Part shown: in pieces, positions 43,418-48,340 of the stretch
Numbering within the stretch: the first letter of the stretch is position 1
How the letters are laid out: each line of letters starts with the position of its first letter
Source: Anaerolineae bacterium
GTDB taxonomy: Bacteria; Chloroflexota; Anaerolineae; Aggregatilineales; Phototrophicaceae
Assembly (NCBI GenBank): GCA_022843385.1
Contig: JALHNT010000048.1
Location: forward strand, 6,411-54,750
Length of the DNA stretch: 48,340 nucleotides
Direction: 5' to 3'
Translations under genes and position numbers: made by a program
The notes under the pieces: model-generated
What the model was told of the DNA's origin: nothing
Database searches by the model: none
Seen by the model: only the letters and a program-made list of their open reading frames with translations

Positions 43418-44971
43418 ATGCCCACCACTCAGCCGCCCAACATCCTGTTCATCGTCCTCGATACCACCCGTCGGGATCGTCTTTCCACCTACGGCCACAC
43501 CCGCGACACCACGCCCGAACTGGATGACTTCGCCAGCCGTTCCACCGTCTTTGAGCGCGCCATCGCCGCCGCCCAGTGGACGATTCCCTCCCACGCCTCG
43601 ATGTTCACCGGCCTGTATCCCACCACGCATGGACTCACCCAGGCCAACGGGGTGCTTTCTAACGCCTACCCGACGCTGGCCGAGCTGCTGCGGCAGGCGG
43701 GTTATCACACTGTCGCCTTCTGCAACAACCCGCTGGTCGGGGTGCTGAACAACGGTTTGCAGCGCGGCTTCGAGCGCTTTTACAACTACGCCAGCGCCGC
43801 CCCCTTTCGCCCGACCGAAGCCGACCGCAGCCAGTGGCAGCGGGAACTGCTCAAGCGGTTCCGGCGGCACTTCGCCCGTCCCATCGGCAACCAGTTCGCC
43901 CACTCCGATTTGTTGTTCCGTCTGTCGCTCCATCCCTGGCTGGTGCCGTTCTGGACGCGCCTCATCAATTACAAGGGGCATACCGCCCATTCGGTCAGCG
44001 ATCTCATCCATTACTGGGATGCCTATCAGTCCGGCGGGGCGGAAAAGCCGGTGTTCGCCTTCCTGAACCTGATGGGGGCGCATCTGCCCTATAACCCGCC
44101 GCAGGATTATCTGGATCGGGTCGCGCCGGAAGTCCGTCGCAGCCGCCAGAGCTACCCCTTCATGCGCCGCTTCAATGCCGAGGCCGCCCGCTGGGCCAGC
44201 CCGCTGGATGAGCCGCTGCAAGATTGGGAACAGCAAACGCTCAACGATTTCTACGACGCCGAAATTGCCCATCAGGATTTTCACCTGGGGCGGCTGCTGC
44301 GCCACCTGAAGCAGACCGGCGCACTCGACAACACCCAGGTCATCATCTGCGCCGATCATGGTGAGGGGCATGGCGATCACCAGTTCGTCGGGCATGGCTT
44401 CGTCGTCTATCAGGAGCTGGTGCATGTCCCCCTCATCATCCATGCGCCGGAACGCTTCCCGGCGGGGACGCGCTTGCCGGCCAATGTCTCGACGCGCCGC
44501 CTGTTCCACACCACGCTCGAAGCGGCGGGCGTGACCAACCTGCCCGATGGGGGTCGCAGTAGTACGCTGTCGCTGTCGGCTGTTGCCAATGGCGCAGCCG
44601 ATGCCGAGCAGGGCAACCCGATGGCCGAAGCCTATCCGCCGCTGACCTTCCTCAGCGTCATCCGCCACCGCCAGCCGGCGCTTATCCCACAGTTGAGCCT
44701 GCTGGGGGTGCGCCGCGCTATCTACGACGGGGCGCACAAGCTGGCGCAGATTGATCAGCGCGTCGAAGGCTTATTCGATGTGGCGAGTGATCCAGGCGAA
44801 ACCCGGAGCATCGCCGCTGACCAGCCGCGCCGCGTCAGCGAACTCCAGCGCAAACTGGCGACACTCGTCTCGCGGGCGGAAATCCAGCGCGTCGCCGCCA
44901 GCGAGGCCGCCTCCGCCCCGGCTGATGAAGCGGTGGTCGAGCATCTGCGGGCCTTGGGCTATATCGAGTGA
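43418..44971 (+). CDS. Sulfatase-fold hydrolase with Thr nucleophile
   Basis: A 517-residue alkaline-phosphatase superfamily protein without a signal peptide. NILFIVLDTTRRDRLSTYGH provides Asp15 and Asp20 for metal, and CADHGEGHGDH the second metal site. True sulfatases have Cys or Ser in CxPSR, converted to formylglycine; here the segment is WTIPSHAS, with Thr55 at that place, as in phospholipid-headgroup transferases and phosphodiesterases. So it probably acts on a phosphoester and needs no formylglycine enzyme. The frame opens at 43331; ATG 43418 starts just before the first strand and is preferred. Confidence 0.87.
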   Translation: MPTTQPPNILFIVLDTTRRDRLSTYGHTRDTTPELDDFASRSTVFERAIAAAQWTIPSHASMFTGLYPTTHGLTQANGVLSNAYPTLAELLRQAGYHTVAFCNNPLVGVLNNGLQRGFERFYNYASAAPFRPTEADRSQWQRELLKRFRRHFARPIGNQFAHSDLLFRLSLHPWLVPFWTRLINYKGHTAHSVSDLIHYWDAYQSGGAEKPVFAFLNLMGAHLPYNPPQDYLDRVAPEVRRSRQSYPFMRRFNAEAARWASPLDEPLQDWEQQTLNDFYDAEIAHQDFHLGRLLRHLKQTGALDNTQVIICADHGEGHGDHQFVGHGFVVYQELVHVPLIIHAPERFPAGTRLPANVSTRRLFHTTLEAAGVTNLPDGGRSSTLSLSAVANGAADAEQGNPMAEAYPPLTFLSVIRHRQPALIPQLSLLGVRRAIYDGAHKLAQIDQRVEGLFDVASDPGETRSIAADQPRRVSELQRKLATLVSRAEIQRVAASEAASAPADEAVVEHLRALGYIE

Positions 44972-45113
44972 GGGAATTGCTCACGCTTGGCCGCTTTCAT
45001 GACCTCAATTATCCCAACCTTATCCCAATCGGCTGCGATCTTCCCAGGTCATCATTCGCCGGATTGTGCTCAGGTGGAACAATGCAAGTTCGTAGCAACT
45101 AAAAGGAGACCCC

Positions 45114-45797
45114 ATGCTGGCAATCGTCACCGGTGGCAATCGTGGTATCGGCCTGGAAGTTTGTCGCCAGTTAGCGAAACGCGACATGACTGTCATCCTC
45201 GGCGCGCGTGATCCAGCGAAAGGCGAACAGGCGGCGGCCTCGTTAGGCGATGTGCGGGTCATCGTCCGTCAACTGGATGTCAGCGACCCCGTCAGCATCG
45301 ATCAGTTGCGGGACTGGGTCTCGGCTGAATATGGGATGTTGGATGTGCTGGTGAACAATGCCGCCATCCATTACGACACCTGGCAGCGGGCGCTCAACGC
45401 TGATTTTGAGGTGGTTCAGGAAGCTGTAGCAACCAATCTCTACGGTCCGTGGCGTATGGTGCAGGCCTTTCTTCCATTGCTCCGTCGCAGTTCACACGGA
45501 CGAATCGTCAATGTCAGCAGCGAAGCGGGATCGCTGGCGAGCATGGGCGGCGGGACACCAGCCTACAGCCTGACTAAAGCCGGGCTGAATGCTCTGACAC
45601 GGATGCTGGCGGATGAACTGCGCCCCGATCATATTCTGGTGAACGCGGTATGCCCCGGTTGGGTGGCTACCGATATGGGTGGCAGCGGTGGGCGTCCGGT
45701 GGCCGATGGTGCGGCCAGTGTGCTTTGGGCAGTGACGCTCCCCGATAACGGCCCCACCGGTGGTTTCTTCCGCGATGGTCAACCGCTGAAGTGGTGA
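45114..45797 (+). CDS. Short-chain dehydrogenase/reductase
   Basis: A 227-residue classical SDR. GGNRGIG (7-13) and NNAA (81-84) bind NAD(P), Ser135/136 and Tyr151-x3-Lys155 form the catalytic group (NVSSEAG, AYSLTKAG), and CPGWVATDMGG follows. The size and ending (GPTGGFFRDGQPLKW) resemble carbonyl reductase-like SDRs. AAAGGAG lies before the ATG. It is a separate unit between the sulfatase-fold and S33-type genes. Substrate unknown. Confidence 0.93.
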   Translation: MLAIVTGGNRGIGLEVCRQLAKRDMTVILGARDPAKGEQAAASLGDVRVIVRQLDVSDPVSIDQLRDWVSAEYGMLDVLVNNAAIHYDTWQRALNADFEVVQEAVATNLYGPWRMVQAFLPLLRRSSHGRIVNVSSEAGSLASMGGGTPAYSLTKAGLNALTRMLADELRPDHILVNAVCPGWVATDMGGSGGRPVADGAASVLWAVTLPDNGPTGGFFRDGQPLKW

Positions 45798-45889
45798 GGT
45801 TGTCTTTCTCCCGCCGCCTGTCTCTTAAGGGTGCCACTGTGTTTTTCCGCTACACTGATAAGCAGTGAACTGCACCGAGGAGAACCTTC

Positions 45890-47359
45890 ATGAAATATCT
45901 CGCCCTGCTGCTGGCGCTGCTGCTGCCCATGATGGGAACAGTGGCGCAGGATGACGTCCCCTTTGTCGAAGCAACTGACTGCTGGATGGAGCTGTATGAC
46001 ATCGAAGATGGCGAAGATGTCGAATGCGGCTATCTGATCGTGCCGGAGACGCGCAGCGACCCCGATAGCCCCCTGATCGAACTGGCGTATGCCATCCTCT
46101 ATGCCTATGGTGATGACCCTCAACCAGACCCCATCATTTATCTGGCCGGCGGACCGGGCGGTAATGCCGTGGCAGATGTCGAATCCTGGTTAGATTTGCC
46201 CTATCTCGAAAACCGCGACCTGATCCTGATCGACCAGCGGGGCACCGGTTATTCCGAGCCTACCCTGAACTGCCCCGAATATGAGGATGGCGCAGACGAT
46301 CCGGTGGCTGAATGCCGCGACCGCCTGCTCGATGAAGGCATTGATCTGGCGGCTTATAACAGCGCGGAGAGCGCAGCGGACATCGCCGATCTGGCCTATG
46401 CGCTGGAATATGATGAGTACAATCTGTACGGCATTTCGTATGGCACGCGGCTGGCGCTGACCGTCATGCGCGATCATCCAGACAACATCCGCAGCGTGGT
46501 GATCGATTCGGTCTACCCGCCTGAAGTGAACTCGTGGGAAGAATACGGCCCGATCACACTGGGGGTATTCGAGACATTGTTCGCCGGTTGTGCCGCCGAC
46601 CGCGCCTGTAACCGCGCCTATCCTGATCTGGCTGAGGTGTTCTGGGAGACGGCCGCCCGACTGGATGAAGAACCGGGGCAGTACGTCAGCATCGATCCTG
46701 AGACCGGTATCGAGAGCGACGCTGAATTAACTGGCAGCGATCTGATTGACCGCGTGTTTGGGCTGCTTTATGACAGTGTGAGCATCCCCTATCTGCCCTA
46801 TGTCATCGCCCAGGTAGCCGATGGTCGCTATGCCACGCTCGAGGCGCTGGAGAACGGCGAACTGCTCGATGCCAATTTCAGCCGTCCGCGCCAGGATGAT
46901 TTTGAAGATGTCAGCGACAGCGAAGGCATGAACCTCTCGGTGGAATGCCGCGAAGAGCTGGCCTTCCTCGATCTCGAACGGGCGCTGGATAATGTGCCGC
47001 CTGAACCGGCGCCGTTGTATGAGAACAGCACCCTGACGATTGAACTGACCTTCGATGACTGCGCTATCTGGGATGTCCCGCCGGCAGATGATATCGAGAC
47101 CGAACCAGTGCGCAGCGATATTCCGACGTTGGTGGCGGGCGGCAAGTATGACCCGATCACGCCGGTCATTTGGGCCAAGAGCGCTGCCAGTTATCTGTCG
47201 AACAGCACGCTGGTAGTGGTGACCAATGGCGGGCATGGTGTACTGGAAAGCACCGACTGCACTATGGGTATACTGACCGACTTCTTCGACGACCCTGAAT
47301 CGCGATTGGATACCGACTGCGTGGATGACATTGGCGAACCGGATTGGGTGATCGAGTAA
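45890..47359 (+). CDS. Secreted S33-family alpha/beta hydrolase (tripeptidyl aminopeptidase-like)
   Basis: A 489-residue exported hydrolase. Signal peptide residues 1-19 (KYLALLLALLLPMMGTVA). YLAGGPGG is the oxyanion region, DQRGTGYSEP is typical of the proline-iminopeptidase/TAP group, nucleophile Ser183 is in YGISYGT, Asp421 in GGKYDPITP and His449 in NGGHG. It has several Cys (CWMEL, VECGY, LNCPE, CAADRAC, DDCAIW, DCTMG) that may form disulfides outside the cell. Such enzymes release short peptides from N-termini. GAGGAG lies before the ATG. Confidence 0.93.
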   Translation: MKYLALLLALLLPMMGTVAQDDVPFVEATDCWMELYDIEDGEDVECGYLIVPETRSDPDSPLIELAYAILYAYGDDPQPDPIIYLAGGPGGNAVADVESWLDLPYLENRDLILIDQRGTGYSEPTLNCPEYEDGADDPVAECRDRLLDEGIDLAAYNSAESAADIADLAYALEYDEYNLYGISYGTRLALTVMRDHPDNIRSVVIDSVYPPEVNSWEEYGPITLGVFETLFAGCAADRACNRAYPDLAEVFWETAARLDEEPGQYVSIDPETGIESDAELTGSDLIDRVFGLLYDSVSIPYLPYVIAQVADGRYATLEALENGELLDANFSRPRQDDFEDVSDSEGMNLSVECREELAFLDLERALDNVPPEPAPLYENSTLTIELTFDDCAIWDVPPADDIETEPVRSDIPTLVAGGKYDPITPVIWAKSAASYLSNSTLVVVTNGGHGVLESTDCTMGILTDFFDDPESRLDTDCVDDIGEPDWVIE

Positions 47360-47371
47360 CCGCCTCAGCCG

Positions 47372-47393
47372 GGGCAGGTTGATGAGCCTGCCC
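47372..47393. terminator. Hairpin between convergent genes
   Basis: GGGCAGGTT/AGCCTGCCC, a 9-bp stem with one G-T pair and a 4-base loop, fills most of the 46-bp gap between the S33-type gene and the RNHCP gene. On the plus strand it is followed by TGTCTCTTT. It may serve both. Confidence 0.65.
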
Positions 47394-47405
47394 TGTCTCT
47401 TTACA

Positions 47406-48089
47406 TCAATCGGTCTCGCCGCAAAAGTCGTGGAAGCCCATCTTCAGCAGTAGCGTGGCCCCTGCCAGTGCGCTGATCAGATACGAGCTGGAGTAGCCCT
47501 TCTGTTCACCGTGCTTCCAGATATGCTCAGCCAGATAAACGATCTGATGGTCAGGTGTCGCCGCCAATCCCTCGAGCTGTTGCCGCAGCGTCCGATCACC
47601 GCAAAAGGTCTTCTGCAGATCGAGTGTGTAGCGGGGGACTATCCCTTTGCCGCGAAACAGGAGGGGATAGCCTTCATCCGGCGCGGCGCGGTTGCGCTTG
47701 ATGTGACGGCAGATGACGCAGCGATGGACGATGATGATCTCGCTGCCCTTTTTCTCGGCACCAACCGGCTCCATCAGCCCGCCGCATTCGGCTGCCCGAT
47801 CACCAGGATGGACATCGACATGCTTGCTCCAAAGACAGCGTGGGCAATGGTTGGTGTAGCCATCGCCGCTGACGACGGCTCCGCAGCGCTCGCAGACAAA
47901 ATCCTCGATGCGCCGGTACAAGAACCGGAATACGGTGGCTAAAAAGTGAACGAATGCCCCCATAAATTCGAGTTGAGAACTTGGAAACAAGATGTCATCG
48001 ATCTCTTCAGCCAGTTCTTCCAGGCTCATTTGCTGGTAGCGCTGAATCTCTCGTAGTTTGCTGGGGGGAATGTCCTCGAGTCGGTTCAT
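47406..48089 (-). CDS. RNHCP-domain zinc protein
   Basis: A 227-residue soluble protein. Residues 1-60 are helical. Then CERCG (Cys66, Cys69) and TNHCPRCLWSKHVDVHPGDR (Cys82, Cys85) followed by ECGGLMEP (Cys102) and HRCVICRHIKRNRAAPDE (Cys124, Cys127) match the RNHCP domain, a small zinc-binding unit of unknown role. The C-terminus is a helical extension absent from short family members. GGAGG lies about 13 nt before the ATG. The 251 bp to its right hold no gene I can see. Confidence 0.85.
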   Translation of the reverse strand: MNRLEDIPPSKLREIQRYQQMSLEELAEEIDDILFPSSQLEFMGAFVHFLATVFRFLYRRIEDFVCERCGAVVSGDGYTNHCPRCLWSKHVDVHPGDRAAECGGLMEPVGAEKKGSEIIIVHRCVICRHIKRNRAAPDEGYPLLFRGKGIVPRYTLDLQKTFCGDRTLRQQLEGLAATPDHQIVYLAEHIWKHGEQKGYSSSYLISALAGATLLLKMGFHDFCGETD

Positions 48090-48340
48090 GAGTCAACTAC
48101 TACCTCCGGTTACTGTAGCGTCCATCCACTGAAGAATGGTGATGTGAACGGATCTTCCCCTCCCTTGAGCGAAGTCCGGCTAATGGTATCTCAATATGCT
48201 CGAACACAGGTGTCAAGCAGTGGGCGGCATGAATGCTGCCCCTGGAAGTCCCGACGGCTCATAGGCTGGCAATCAACCCAGATGGAAGCTGTCGTGATTG
48301 GAACTCAACTCCGCCCATCACGCCCGAGATAAGACCTAAT

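Noticed and set aside
43385..44737. 450-residue minus-strand frame opposite the sulfatase-fold gene
   Set aside because: Repetitive Arg/Gly/Gln composition, no ribosome site, and the plus-strand gene has conserved catalytic residues.

Overview
The window is about 48 kb of GC-rich bacterial chromosome with about 41 protein-coding genes and no rRNA, tRNA, CRISPR array or transposase that I could find. Gene content and style suggest a Chloroflexota bacterium, probably of the Anaerolineae or a neighbouring class. This rests on SpoIIAA-like small proteins, Thr/Pro-rich linkers of the TPTPTP type, an AapJQM-type amino-acid transporter with oversized permeases, many TAGGGG-type intergenic hairpins, and GC-rich CCCTCTCCC hairpin repeats that also sit inside genes. 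The placement is an inference from style, not a phylogenetic result.

Region 1 (1-18.5 kb). After the 3' part of an S9 peptidase comes a long run of minus-strand genes. In transcription order they are: a FadR/GntR-type regulator, a sugar-nucleotide-type epimerase, a Gfo/Idh/MocA oxidoreductase, a family 5 peptide-binding protein, DppB- and DppC-type permeases, a TIM-barrel glycosidase-like protein, an M20 peptidase, a dihydropyrimidinase/allantoinase-like hydrolase, an M14 carboxypeptidase, a creatinase-like M24 protein without the usual metal ligands, an imidazolonepropionase-like amidohydrolase, a small protein and an MFS transporter. Many neighbours overlap by 4 nt (ATGA). The regulator and a divergent VOC-family gene share a 131-bp control region. 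A perfect 19-bp palindrome there covers the -35 boxes of both predicted promoters. It looks like a regulon for import and stepwise hydrolysis of an unknown peptide- or amide-like compound.

Region 2 (18.5-25.2 kb). An unrecognised helical protein and three divergent SpoIIAA-like paralogues are followed by a lone BtuC-type permease under a cobalamin riboswitch. The riboswitch has a 10-bp hairpin that can cover the ribosome binding site. Next are a membrane-anchored beta-propeller protein and a small hypothetical gene.

Region 3 (25.3-34.5 kb). A TIR - membrane segment - Thr/Pro linker - FGE-sulfatase-fold protein has a C-terminus that resembles a diversity-generating-retroelement variable region, but no reverse transcriptase is in the window. 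A tight four-gene surface-glycan operon follows (membrane protein, GNAT, GT-C glycosyltransferase, WecE-type aminotransferase), then a secreted protein, an SDR-type reductase and a second GNAT.

Region 4 (34.7-48.3 kb). These are mostly plus-strand genes: a CbpA-type DnaJ, AapJ-AapQ-AapM with a roughly 240-residue extracytoplasmic insert in AapM, a lipoprotein (minus strand), GlgX, a sulfatase-fold hydrolase with Thr at the nucleophile position, an SDR, a secreted S33-type hydrolase and an RNHCP zinc protein (minus strand).

Three recurring points: none of the three ABC transport loci (Dpp, Btu, Aap) has an ATPase gene beside it; palindromic repeats separate or end many transcription units; and one repeat family has entered two coding sequences in frame.
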